From Andeanibacterium fulvum (GTDB lineage: Bacteria; Pseudomonadota; Alphaproteobacteria; Sphingomonadales; Sphingomonadaceae): a stretch of 64,000 nucleotides of DNA. The translations under genes were made by a program, and so were the position numbers. The DNA lies in NCBI RefSeq assembly GCF_037154085.1, contig NZ_JBANRM010000001.1, positions 124,001-188,000 of the forward strand, in the 5' to 3' direction. Shown one piece after another: positions 33,189 to 41,818 of the stretch. The notes under the pieces were generated by a model. That model was given only the letters and a program-made list of their open reading frames with translations, ran no database searches and was not told the origin of the DNA. Position 1 is the stretch's first letter; each line of letters opens with the position of its first letter.

Positions 33189-34088
33189 GTGAGCGACGAG
33201 GCGGCCTCCCCGAAAATTCCCGGGAGCAGCCCGGTCAACGGTCTTTCCGTCGATGTGGAAGACTGGTTCCAGGTCGGTGCGTTCGAGAATGCGATCCAGC
33301 GCGGCGACTGGGATGGGCTGACCACGCGTGTCGAGCGCAATGTGGACGAGATCCTCGCCCTGTTCGATGCGGAAGGGGTGAAGGCGACCTTCTTTACGCT
33401 GGGCTGGATCGCGCAGCGCAATGGCGCGCTGCTGCGGCGCATCGTTGAGCAGGGGCATGAACTGGCCAGCCATGGCTGGGACCATGCGCGGGTTCACACG
33501 CTGGACCCTGCCAGCTTTGCCGAAGACTTGCGCCGGGCACGTCAGGAGATCGAGGACGCGGGCGGCATGCCCGTAACCGGATATCGCGCGCCCAGCTTTT
33601 CCATCGATGGCCGCACGCCCTGGGCGTTCGATGTGCTGGCGGAGCAGGGCTATGCCTATTCCTCCAGCGTCGCGCCGATCGTGCACGATCATTATGGCTG
33701 GCGCGAAGCCCCGCGTTTTGCCTTCCGGCCGCTGGCGGATTCCCCGCTGGTCGAAATCCCGGTGACCACGGCCGAATTCGCGGGCCGGCGGCTTGCGGCG
33801 GGCGGCGGCGGGTTCTTCCGCGTGCTGCCCTATGGCTTTTCCCGCTGGGCGATCCGTCAGGTCAATCAGCGGGAAGACCGTCCGGCCGTGTTCTATTTCC
33901 ATCCGTGGGAGATCGATCCGGGCCAGCCGCGCGTGGATAATGCACCGCTGCGCTCGCGCCTGCGCCATTATACCAATCTCGATGCGATGGCGGGCAAGCT
34001 TGCACGGCTGCTGCGGGATTTCCGCTGGGATCGGATGGATGCGCTGGCCCGCCGGGAAGCGCGGCGCACGGTGGAAATGGCAGCGTGA
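33189..34088 (+). CDS. Polysaccharide deacetylase (XrtA system, NodB domain)
   Basis: A 299-residue NodB-homology deacetylase of carbohydrate esterase family 4. NGLSVDVEDWFQVGAFENAI holds the catalytic aspartates. KATFFTLGWIAQRNGALLRR, the metal-binding HGWDHARVH, and GYRAPSFSIDGRTPWAFDVL follow. The C-terminal FYFHPWEIDPGQPRV carries the second histidine motif. It would remove N-acetyl groups from the exported polymer, although no signal peptide is seen. The start is GTG 33189 after AGGAGC; the stop overlaps the next gene. Confidence 0.93.
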   Translation: MSDEAASPKIPGSSPVNGLSVDVEDWFQVGAFENAIQRGDWDGLTTRVERNVDEILALFDAEGVKATFFTLGWIAQRNGALLRRIVEQGHELASHGWDHARVHTLDPASFAEDLRRARQEIEDAGGMPVTGYRAPSFSIDGRTPWAFDVLAEQGYAYSSSVAPIVHDHYGWREAPRFAFRPLADSPLVEIPVTTAEFAGRRLAAGGGGFFRVLPYGFSRWAIRQVNQREDRPAVFYFHPWEIDPGQPRVDNAPLRSRLRHYTNLDAMAGKLARLLRDFRWDRMDALARREARRTVEMAA

Positions 34089-35143
34089 ACGCGCCCTTCG
34101 CCCTTTCTGGCGAGACGGTGCGCTGCGCCGATCTGCGTCAGCCGGACGAGGCCGCGCGGATCGAAGGTTTCGTGGCCGAAATGTCAGGCACCGTGTTTCA
34201 TCGCCCGGCATGGCTTGTCGCGGTGGAGCAGGGCACCGGGCAGAAGGCGCTCGGGCTTGTCGCTGAAAAGGGCGGGGCGCTGACGGGTTGGCTGCCGCTG
34301 ACGCGGGTCTATTCCCCGATCTTCGGGCGCGCGCTCGTCTCCAGCGGCTTTGCCGTGGGCGGCGGGGTGCTTGCCGCGCGTGACGGCACGGCTCAGGCGC
34401 TGGCTCATGCGGCGGAAGAGCTGGCGCTGCGCCACAGCTGCACTACAATCGAACTGCGGGGCGGCGCCTTGCCCGCCGACTGGGACATCCGGACCGACAG
34501 CCATTGCGGCTTCGAATGGGACCTTGCCGCCGATGATGCGGCCCAGCTTCTCGCGATCCCGCGCAAACAGCGCGCCGAAGTGCGCAAGGGGCTGGATGCC
34601 GATCTGACAGTACATGTCGGAACCGCGCCGGAAGACCGCGCGGCGCATTATGCGGTTTATGCCGAAAGCGTGCGCAATCTCGGCACGCCGGTTTTCCCGC
34701 GTTCGCTGTTCGAGGCGATGCTCGACACGCTGGATGCGGATATCTTGACGATCCGGCATCAGGGAGCGCCTGTCGCCAGCGTGCTGTCCTTCTACCATGA
34801 CGGCGCGGTGCTGCCTTATTGGGGCGGGGGCACTTTCGCCGCGCGGGCCTTGCGGGCGAATGACCGGATGTATTTCGAACTGATGCTCCATGCCCGGCGT
34901 CGTGGCTGCTCGCGCTTCGATTTCGGCCGGTCCAAGACCAATAGCGGGGCGTGGCATTTCAAGAAGAACTGGGGTTTCGAACCGCAGCCGCTTTCCTATG
35001 CCAGCTGGACGGCGCCGGGCGCGGAGAAACGGGATGCCGATCCCACCAGCGCCCGCCATGCGGCACGGATCGCCCTGTGGCGACGTTTGCCGCTGGCCCT
35101 TGCCAACCGGCTCGGGCCAGTCATCGCGCGGGGGCTGGGATGA
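34085..35143 (+). CDS. FemAB family acyltransferase (XrtA/PEP-CTERM system)
   Basis: A 352-residue GNAT-fold FemAB-like protein. LLAIPRKQRAEVRKGLDADL near residue 155-175, YAESVRNLGTPVFPRSLFEA, VASVLSFYHDGAVLPYWGGG and FDFGRSKTNSGAWHFKKNWG are typical of this XrtA-associated group. FemAB proteins transfer aminoacyl groups from tRNA in peptidoglycan synthesis; here transfer of an acyl or aminoacyl group to the exopolysaccharide is plausible but unproven. GTG start overlaps the deacetylase stop, and its own stop overlaps the glycosyltransferase start. Confidence 0.9.
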   Translation: MNAPFALSGETVRCADLRQPDEAARIEGFVAEMSGTVFHRPAWLVAVEQGTGQKALGLVAEKGGALTGWLPLTRVYSPIFGRALVSSGFAVGGGVLAARDGTAQALAHAAEELALRHSCTTIELRGGALPADWDIRTDSHCGFEWDLAADDAAQLLAIPRKQRAEVRKGLDADLTVHVGTAPEDRAAHYAVYAESVRNLGTPVFPRSLFEAMLDTLDADILTIRHQGAPVASVLSFYHDGAVLPYWGGGTFAARALRANDRMYFELMLHARRRGCSRFDFGRSKTNSGAWHFKKNWGFEPQPLSYASWTAPGAEKRDADPTSARHAARIALWRRLPLALANRLGPVIARGLG

Positions 35144-36378
35144 GCGGCGAAATCCTGTTTCTTGCCCATCGCCTGCCTTTCCCGCCCGACCGGGGGGACA
35201 AGATCCGCTCGCACCATGTGCTCAAGGCGCTGGCAGCCCTGGCGCCGGTCCATGTCGCGACCTTCGCGGATACTGATGCCGACTGGGAGCATGAGGGCGA
35301 GCTTGCGCAGGTCGCGGCGAGTCACTGCCTGGTAAAACGCGCCAAGCCGCTGGCGCTTGCCGGTATCGAAGCCATGCTCCGTGGGGAGCCGGTAAGCCTT
35401 GCCGCCTTCAGCAGCGCAGCACTGGCGCGCTATGTCGAGGATGTGCTGCGAAACCGGCCGATCTCGGCAATCTATGTCTTCTCTGGCCAGATGGGCCAAT
35501 ATGTGCCGCTCGGGTTTGCGGGCAGGCTGGTGGTCGATCTGGTCGACGTCGATTCCGCCAAGTTTGAAGCCTATGCCGACGGCAAGCACGGTCCGCGCGC
35601 GTGGATCGACGCACGCGAAGGACGGTTGCTGCGGGCCGAGGAAGAACGGCTCGCCCGGCGCGCGGCAGCAACCTTGTTGGTGAGCGAGGCCGAGGCCGAA
35701 TTGCTCGTCTCTCGCCTGGATGCGCCGGAACAGGCCCGCGTACTCGCACTGGGTAACGGGATTGATACGAAGGTCTTCAACCCTGCCGCTGCCTTGCCGA
35801 TCCTGGAAATGAAGGAGCAGGTCGGGCCGCATCTCGTCTTCACCGGGCAGATGGATTACGCGCCCAATGTCGAAGCGGCGATGCGGGCGAAAAGTCACAT
35901 CCTGCCCGAACTGCGGCGGGACTGGCCGCAGGCCCAACTCCACATCGTCGGCCGGGCGCCGGTGCCTGAACTACTGGCGCTGGATGGTAGAGATGGCCTC
36001 AGGGTATGGGGTGAAGTCCCTGATGTAAGACCATTTCTTTCTGGTGCTGATATTGCATTGGCGCCGCTTTCTATCGCCCGCGGGGTTCAAAACAAGGTGT
36101 TGGAAGCCATGGCAATGGCCCGGCCGGTAGTGCTGACGCCCGGCGCGGCAACCGGTATTGGCGGGCTCGACAATGTCCACTTCGCCATGGCCGAAAGCGA
36201 TCAGGGGCTCGTGTCGCGGATCAAGAGCCTGCTCGCCAATCCTCGCGCGGCCCGGGCCATGGGCGCTGCTGCCCGGCAATTCGTGATCGAGCGGCGGGGC
36301 TGGAATGCCATGCTGGCCGACCTGCCCTCGATCATGGGAATGGCCGATCCGGGCGAGGCGAGGCGCGATGCAGCGTGA
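35140..36378 (+). CDS. XrtA/PEP-CTERM system glycosyltransferase (GT4-like)
   Basis: A 412-residue GT-B glycosyltransferase. The N-terminal ILFLAHRLPFPPDRGDKIRS is the signature of the exosortase-associated family. VDLVDVDSAKFEAYAD lies in the acceptor domain. LVFTGQMDYAPNVEAAM, WGEVPDVRPFLSGADIALAP and GVQNKVLEAMAMARPVVLTP form the nucleotide-sugar domain, with a conserved Glu in KVLEAMA. It would build the repeat unit of the exopolysaccharide. The ATGA overlap fixes the start. Confidence 0.93.
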   Translation: MSGEILFLAHRLPFPPDRGDKIRSHHVLKALAALAPVHVATFADTDADWEHEGELAQVAASHCLVKRAKPLALAGIEAMLRGEPVSLAAFSSAALARYVEDVLRNRPISAIYVFSGQMGQYVPLGFAGRLVVDLVDVDSAKFEAYADGKHGPRAWIDAREGRLLRAEEERLARRAAATLLVSEAEAELLVSRLDAPEQARVLALGNGIDTKVFNPAAALPILEMKEQVGPHLVFTGQMDYAPNVEAAMRAKSHILPELRRDWPQAQLHIVGRAPVPELLALDGRDGLRVWGEVPDVRPFLSGADIALAPLSIARGVQNKVLEAMAMARPVVLTPGAATGIGGLDNVHFAMAESDQGLVSRIKSLLANPRAARAMGAAARQFVIERRGWNAMLADLPSIMGMADPGEARRDAA

Positions 36379-37930
36379 TGCCCCGATGCAGGGCGGCGCA
36401 GCGGATAATCTCCTGACGCATCTGCCGGAGCCTTGGCGTGTGCCTCTGGCCCGCCTCGGGCTGGCCTGGGCGGGGCTCGTCGCGTGGTTCTGGCACGATT
36501 GGGCCGAAATGGCGGACCAGTGGTGGAACAGCTCCACTTACAACCACATTCTGCTCGTGCCGGCGATCGTGGCCTGGCTCGTCTGGCTGCGGGCGAGGGC
36601 GCTTGTCCGCCTTGCTCCCTCGACATGGTGGCCGGGGTTGATCCTTGTCGCCGGGGCGATGGCGGTGTGGCTGCTCGGGGCAATTTCCGGCCTCAACCTC
36701 GCGCGCCAGCTTGGCGCCGTGGTCGCCTTGCAAGGCGCGGCGATTGCGCTGCTGGGGCCGCGTGTTACGGCAGGGCTGATCTTTCCGCTGGCCTATCTCC
36801 TGTTCCTCGTGCCCTTTGGCGACGAACTGGTGCCTGCGCTGCAGACGATTACGGCCAAGCTGACTATCGCGCTGGTCCATCTGAGCGGAATTCCGGCCGA
36901 GATCGAAGGCGTGTTCATCGATACGCCGGTCGGCCTGTTCGAAGTGGCGGAAGCCTGTTCGGGCGTGAAGTTCCTGATCGCCATGGTCGCGCTGGGCACT
37001 CTGGTTGCTCATGTCTGTTTCGAGCGCTGGGGCAGGCGGGCAGCCTTCCTTGCGGTCGCTATCGTGCTGCCGATCCTTGCCAATGGCGTAAGGGCATGGG
37101 GCACGATCTACATTGCGCAGTTCCAGGGCATCGAATTCGCCAAAGGCTTTGATCATATCTTTTATGGCTGGGTCTTCTTCGCCGTCGTGATGGCCGTGCT
37201 GCTGGCGCTTGGCTGGCGTTTCTTCGACCGCGCGCCCGACGATCCGCTGATCGACGCCGAAGCTATCGCCGCTTCGCCAGCCCTCGCGCGGATCGAAGGC
37301 TGGCGGATGAACGGATGGGCCGCCATGGCCGCGATCGCCGCGCTGGCGCTGCTATCGGGCGCATGGGCGGCACGGGCAGAGCAGCTTGCCGCACCGGTTC
37401 CTCCGCAGGTCGCTTTGCCGATGGTGCCGGGATGGCAGCTGGTCGATTACACCCCGCAGGTCTGGTGGGAACCGCGCGCAGTCGGGGCCGATCATCGTCT
37501 GCTGGGCCGCTATGTGGATGGCGATGGCCATGAGGTGGATGTGTTCTACGCCTTTTACGCAGCGCAGGATGAGGGGCGCGAGGCCGGGGCCTTCGGGCAG
37601 GGCGCGCTGGTGCCCGATACGGAATGGCGCTGGCTCAAGCCCGGTCCCGCCGTCGCGGATGCCCAGTCCGATCTGCTTCTCGCCCAAGGTCGCGTGACCC
37701 GTCTTGCTGCAACCTTCTATCGCACGGGCGATTTGCTGACGGGCAGCAATTCCCGCCTCAAACTCGCCAATATGCGCGACCGCCTGCTGGTGAATGCCGA
37801 ACCGACCATGACCCTGATCCTCTCCGCCGAAGAACGCCCCGGCCATCCTGCCGCCGAGAGCATCGCCGCATTTCGCCGCGCCACTGGCCCCACGGGCGAG
37901 TGGATGGACGGCATCGCCCAACTTCCCTAA
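36368..37930 (+). CDS. xrtA: Exosortase A fused to an EpsI-type domain
   Basis: A 520-residue integral membrane protein. The N-terminal exosortase part has about eight hydrophobic segments, with catalytic Cys197 in VAEACSGVKFL, Arg242 in LANGVRAWGTIY and His263 in KGFDHIFYGWVFF. The C-terminal part from about residue 330 is an EpsI (DUF3485) domain outside the membrane (VPGWQLVDYTPQVWWEP, VDVFYAFYAAQDEGREAGAF). Exosortases cleave and anchor proteins bearing a C-terminal PEP-CTERM signal; EpsI is needed for polymer production in some systems. The start could instead be MQGGAADN 18 bases later. It overlaps the glycosyltransferase by 11 bases. Confidence 0.95.
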   Translation: MQRDAPMQGGAADNLLTHLPEPWRVPLARLGLAWAGLVAWFWHDWAEMADQWWNSSTYNHILLVPAIVAWLVWLRARALVRLAPSTWWPGLILVAGAMAVWLLGAISGLNLARQLGAVVALQGAAIALLGPRVTAGLIFPLAYLLFLVPFGDELVPALQTITAKLTIALVHLSGIPAEIEGVFIDTPVGLFEVAEACSGVKFLIAMVALGTLVAHVCFERWGRRAAFLAVAIVLPILANGVRAWGTIYIAQFQGIEFAKGFDHIFYGWVFFAVVMAVLLALGWRFFDRAPDDPLIDAEAIAASPALARIEGWRMNGWAAMAAIAALALLSGAWAARAEQLAAPVPPQVALPMVPGWQLVDYTPQVWWEPRAVGADHRLLGRYVDGDGHEVDVFYAFYAAQDEGREAGAFGQGALVPDTEWRWLKPGPAVADAQSDLLLAQGRVTRLAATFYRTGDLLTGSNSRLKLANMRDRLLVNAEPTMTLILSAEERPGHPAAESIAAFRRATGPTGEWMDGIAQLP

Positions 37931-37941
37931 CCGCTACAGCC

Positions 37942-39840
37942 ATGTGCGGAATTGCCGGGATCTTCCATTGCCAGACGCCCAAGCCGGTCGATCCCATGCG
38001 GGTCGAGCGGATGTGCGACGCACTGGCCCATCGCGGGCCTGACGGGGCAGGGGTGTGGACCGCGCCCGGCGTAGGGCTGGGCCATCGCCGGTTGTCGATC
38101 ATCGACCTGGCGGGCTCTCCCCAGCCGATGCAATCGGGCGACGGACGGGCTGTGATCGTCTTCAACGGCGAAATCTACAATTTCCGTGAGCTTCGCCGCG
38201 AACTCGAGGGGCTGGGGGAAGAATTCCGTACCCATGGCGACACGGAAGTGATCCTTGCTGCCTGGCGCAAATGGGGCGTGAACTGCCTTGAGCGCCTGCA
38301 TGGCATGTTCGCCTTTGCCCTGTACGATCTGGCGGATCGCACATTGTTCCTTGCGCGCGATCGCCTGGGGGTGAAGCCGCTCTTCATGGCCCGGCTCAGC
38401 GACGGAAGCCTCGCCTTCGCGTCCGAGCTCAAGGGCTTGCTGGCGCATCCGCTGTTGCGGCGCGAGGCCGATCCGCTGGCGATCGAGGATTACCTCACCT
38501 GGGGCTATGTTCCCGATCATCGCTCGATCCTGAAGGGAGTGGAGAAGCTGCCCGCCGGGCATTACCGCCTGCTGCGCCATGATGCTTCCCCGGCTGCCCC
38601 CGTGAAATGGTGGGACGTGAGCTTCGCTTCGCGGCGCCGTGGGTCGGATGCCGATCTGGGGGCGGAACTGCTGCATCATCTGCGTGAGGCAGTGACGTCC
38701 CGCATGGTGGCCGACGTGCCTTTGGGCGCGTTCCTCTCAGGCGGGGTGGATAGTTCCAGCGTTGTGGCCCTGATGGCCGAAGCGAGCCGGGAGCCGGTAC
38801 GGACTTGCTCGATCGGCTTCGACGTCGCTTCGGAAGACGAGACGTCTTACGCCAGCGAGGTCGCCCGGCTCTTCGCCACGGATCATCGCAGCCGCACTGT
38901 CGCTGCCGACGATTTCGCGGAACTGGACCGGCTTGCCGCCATGTTCGACGAGCCGTTTGCCGATGCTTCGGCTCTTCCGACGTGGCGCGTCTGCCAGCTG
39001 GCGCGCGAGCATGTCACGGTGGCTCTGTCGGGCGACGGCGCGGACGAGGCCTTTGCCGGTTATCGCCGCCAGATATTCCAGGCCCATGAGGAGCGCGTAC
39101 GCTCGGTGCTTCCCGCTGTCCTGCGCGGGCCGGTTTTCGGTACGCTGGGCACTCTCTACCCCAAGGCGGACTGGGCCCCTCGTGCCTTGCGGGCCAAGGC
39201 GACTTTCCAGGCGCTGGCAGTGAATGGGGAGGAGGCCTATGCCGCCGCACTGGGAGTCAATCGCCCGGAATTGCGAGGGTCGCTCTATACGGATGGACTG
39301 CGCAAGGAACTGCAGGGCTATCGCGCGGAGCAACCCTTCGTCGATATGATGCGTGCAGCGCCGGCGCGGTCGGGGCTCGACCGGGCGCAATATGCCGATC
39401 TGAAGTTCTGGCTACCGGGCGATATTCTGACCAAGGTCGACCGGACGAGCATGGCCGTAAGCCTGGAAGCGCGGGAGCCTTTGCTGGATCACCGGCTGAT
39501 CGAATTCGCTGCTGCTCTACCTGAGCGGATGCGGGTTCGGGGCAAGCAGGGCAAGTGGCTGATGAAGCAGACCATGCGCCGCTATTTGCCGGATTCCATC
39601 CTTTTCCGGCCTAAACAGGGTTTCGTCACGCCCATTGCCCAATGGCTGCGCGGGCCGCTGGCGGGCGAGGCGAGGGCTATCGCTACATCCGCCGCGATTG
39701 CCCGGACGGGGTGGTTCGACGGTGGGCGGATTTCACGCCTTGCCGAAGAGCATATCGCGGGCCGGGCAGACCGTTCGCGCCTGCTTTGGCAGCTGCTGAT
39801 GCTCGAACGGGCAGTGCGTCAGCTGGGAATTTCGGGCTGA
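37942..39840 (+). CDS. XrtA/PEP-CTERM system amidotransferase (asparagine synthase-like)
   Basis: A 632-residue class II glutamine amidotransferase fused to an asparagine-synthase domain. MCGIAGIF gives the nucleophile Cys2. HRGPDGAGVWTAPGVGLGHR, VFNGEIYNFRELR and THGDTEVILAAWRKWG mark the glutaminase domain. VPLGAFLSGGVDSSSVVALM is the ATP-pyrophosphatase P-loop, and VALSGDGADEAFAGYRRQ completes the synthetase part. It would amidate a carboxyl group, possibly a uronic acid of the polymer. It is the last recognisable gene of the exosortase run; 12 bases separate it from xrtA. Confidence 0.93.
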   Translation: MCGIAGIFHCQTPKPVDPMRVERMCDALAHRGPDGAGVWTAPGVGLGHRRLSIIDLAGSPQPMQSGDGRAVIVFNGEIYNFRELRRELEGLGEEFRTHGDTEVILAAWRKWGVNCLERLHGMFAFALYDLADRTLFLARDRLGVKPLFMARLSDGSLAFASELKGLLAHPLLRREADPLAIEDYLTWGYVPDHRSILKGVEKLPAGHYRLLRHDASPAAPVKWWDVSFASRRRGSDADLGAELLHHLREAVTSRMVADVPLGAFLSGGVDSSSVVALMAEASREPVRTCSIGFDVASEDETSYASEVARLFATDHRSRTVAADDFAELDRLAAMFDEPFADASALPTWRVCQLAREHVTVALSGDGADEAFAGYRRQIFQAHEERVRSVLPAVLRGPVFGTLGTLYPKADWAPRALRAKATFQALAVNGEEAYAAALGVNRPELRGSLYTDGLRKELQGYRAEQPFVDMMRAAPARSGLDRAQYADLKFWLPGDILTKVDRTSMAVSLEAREPLLDHRLIEFAAALPERMRVRGKQGKWLMKQTMRRYLPDSILFRPKQGFVTPIAQWLRGPLAGEARAIATSAAIARTGWFDGGRISRLAEEHIAGRADRSRLLWQLLMLERAVRQLGISG

Positions 39841-40037
39841 AACAGCCCAGCCGCAAAGGCCGCAACTGCCGAATCCGATTGGGAATTTCCCCGCGATCGC
39901 TCCATTCCGGGGCATTGCCTCGCATTATGGTAAACAAAACGTTTGCCAAGGGACTCGACCTTGACGTAGATTCTTCAATGACTTCTGCGGAGAACATAAC
40001 AAACGCGCAGGAACGGGGGTCGCGAAAAGAGGGATCT

Positions 40038-40997
40038 ATGGATCGACTGGCGAGCAGTCTCGACAGGAGTGAAACGGGGTCGAGCGGGGTGGATAGCCCC
40101 GTGATGGTGCTTGGCGAGGGCGAGGAACATCTCGTCACCGCCAGTCAACGGCATCTGGCCATTCCTGACGAGTTATTCCGACTGAACGAACTGGATGTCC
40201 TCTATGAGGATTCCCGGCAGACCTTGTGGACCTATATGCGTCCGGTGGGTCGGCCGAGCTTTTCGCCTGCAATGCTGGGCGATTTCGTGAACTGGCAACG
40301 GCTGATCGGGGACAATTTTGGCCCCGGTAAAGTGCCGTTGCGCTTCCTCGTGTTGGCCAGCCGCTCGCCGGGCGTGTTCTGCTTCGGCGGCGATCTGGAG
40401 CTGTTCCAGCGCTTGATCCGTGAACGCGACCGTGCCGGGCTGGCCCAATATGGCTATAAATGCGTGGAAATCCTCCAGCGCAACACGCAGTGCCTGGACC
40501 TTCCGATGCTGACCATCGGCCTGGTTGAAGGCGCGGCTCTGGGCGGCGGGTTCGAGGCGCTGCTGTCGTTCGATTATATTATTGCGGAACGCGGCGCGAC
40601 TTTCGGACTGCCCGAAGTCATGTTCGGTCTCTTTCCGGGCATGGGCGCGCATGCCTATCTGTCGCGCAAGCTCGGGACGGCGATGGCTGACCGGCTGATC
40701 GTCTCCAACGAGACCTATACGGCCGAGCAGATGTACGATCTGGGCATTGTCCACAAGCTGGCCGAGCCCGGCGAAGGGCTCAACGCCTGCCGCGAATTCA
40801 TCGACAAGTCGGAGCGCCGCCATGGCGGGCTGGTCAATTCGCGCAAGGCAATGAAGGTGGCTCAGCCGATCCGGCTCGAGGAATTGAAGCGGATCGTCGA
40901 TCTCTGGGCCGATGCGGCGCTGCAACTGCGTGAGCAGGATCTCAAGGTCATGAGCCGTCTGGCTTCGGCCCAGACACGCCTGTCCCGCGCGGCTTGA
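40038..40997 (+). CDS. rpfF: DSF synthase-like crotonase (RpfF type)
   Basis: A 319-residue crotonase that matches RpfF, the enzyme making cis-2-unsaturated fatty-acid signals (DSF). LWTYMRPVGRPSFSPAMLGD is the RpfF N-terminal pattern. The catalytic pair is E173 in LGGGFEALLS and E193 in FGLPEVMFGLFPGMGAH, 20 residues apart as in Xanthomonas RpfF; ordinary enoyl-CoA hydratases lack this tail. SRSPGVFCFGGDLELFQRL forms the oxyanion-hole region. ATG 40038 follows GAGGG; the longer frame has no support. It lies 197 bases after the amidotransferase gene. No rpfC/rpfG/rpfB is visible here. Confidence 0.88.
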   Translation: MDRLASSLDRSETGSSGVDSPVMVLGEGEEHLVTASQRHLAIPDELFRLNELDVLYEDSRQTLWTYMRPVGRPSFSPAMLGDFVNWQRLIGDNFGPGKVPLRFLVLASRSPGVFCFGGDLELFQRLIRERDRAGLAQYGYKCVEILQRNTQCLDLPMLTIGLVEGAALGGGFEALLSFDYIIAERGATFGLPEVMFGLFPGMGAHAYLSRKLGTAMADRLIVSNETYTAEQMYDLGIVHKLAEPGEGLNACREFIDKSERRHGGLVNSRKAMKVAQPIRLEELKRIVDLWADAALQLREQDLKVMSRLASAQTRLSRAA

Positions 40998-41009
40998 ACC
41001 GGTAAAGCG

Positions 41010-41045
41010 GCAGGGCCGGGCTGGCGTACGCCAGTCCAGCCCTGC
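41010..41045. terminator. Strong hairpin between convergent rpfF-like and pirin genes
   Basis: GCAGGGC at 41010-41016 pairs with GCCCTGC at 41039-41045, and CTGGCGTACGCCAG inside forms a perfect second stem. It sits in the 54-base gap between converging genes, so it may serve as a bidirectional terminator. No long T-run follows on the + strand. Confidence 0.65.
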
Positions 41046-41051
41046 GCAATT

Positions 41052-41762
41052 CTAGCGGGCGCCGACCATCACAAGCTCGACATTGTCGAGAGCTTCGACG
41101 GTGATCCTCTCGATGCTGGTGATGGCAATTCCGTCGCGCGGTTGCGCCTCCTCGCCATTCACGCGGATACGGCCACGGGTCGCCACCAGATATTGGTGCC
41201 GCAAGGGGCTCGCTTGGTAAGTCACGGTATCTCCCGCCGATAGCGTTGCCGCCAGTACCTTGGCGTCGCTGCGGATCGGCAGGGCCTCGTCGCTCTCCGG
41301 ATCGCCACTGGCGACGACCACCCATTTGCCCGAACGCTCGCCACGCGGGAACTCGCGAGTGCCCTAGCTGGGCTGCTCGCCCGCGCGGTCAGGCATGATC
41401 CAGATTTGGAACAGGCTGGTTGCCTCATCTTCCAGATCATATTCGGCATGGACCACGCCGGTGCGCGCGCTCATCACCTGGACGTCGCCTGCCCCTGTGC
41501 GACCGGTATTTCCGAGGGAATCCTTGTGGGTGATTGCTCCGGTGCGAATGAAGGTGATGATCTCCATGTCACTATGGGGATGCGCCGGGAAGCCGGCCTT
41601 GGGGCCGATTACATCGTCATTCCAGACGCGCAGCGCACCCCGGCCCATCCGATCGGTGTCGTAATAGTCGGAGAAGCTGAAATGATGGTGCGTATCCAGC
41701 CAGCCATGGTCGCGGTGGCCCAGGCCTGCGAGGGGACGGATATCGATCATGGGATATTCCAC
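41052..41762 (-). pseudogene. Pirin family protein, interrupted by one in-frame amber codon
   Basis: A full-length pirin/quercetinase-like cupin frame of 237 codons, with a single TAG at codon 133 (41364-41366). Before it: HHHFSFSDYYD, GFPAHPHSDMEIITF and MSARTGVVHAEYD, which hold the metal-binding His/His/His/Glu set. After it in the same frame: GTREFPRGERSG, then VVASGDPESDEALPIRSDAK and the C-terminal cupin IERITVEALDNVELVMVGAR. A TGG (Trp) to TAG change would explain it. The N-terminal cupin could still be made as a 132-residue product. It may be a real nonsense mutation or a sequencing error. Confidence 0.85.
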
Positions 41763-41818
41763 ATCGGCGGGGTGTTAACGCCGGGATTGGTCATAATGTA
41801 ATGTGATAAGATGCGGTT

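Noticed and set aside
39961..40037. Sigma-70 promoter (TTGACG box) before the RpfF-like gene
   Set aside because: A TTGACG is present at 39961, but no acceptable -10 box lies at 16-18 bases, so a promoter could not be supported.
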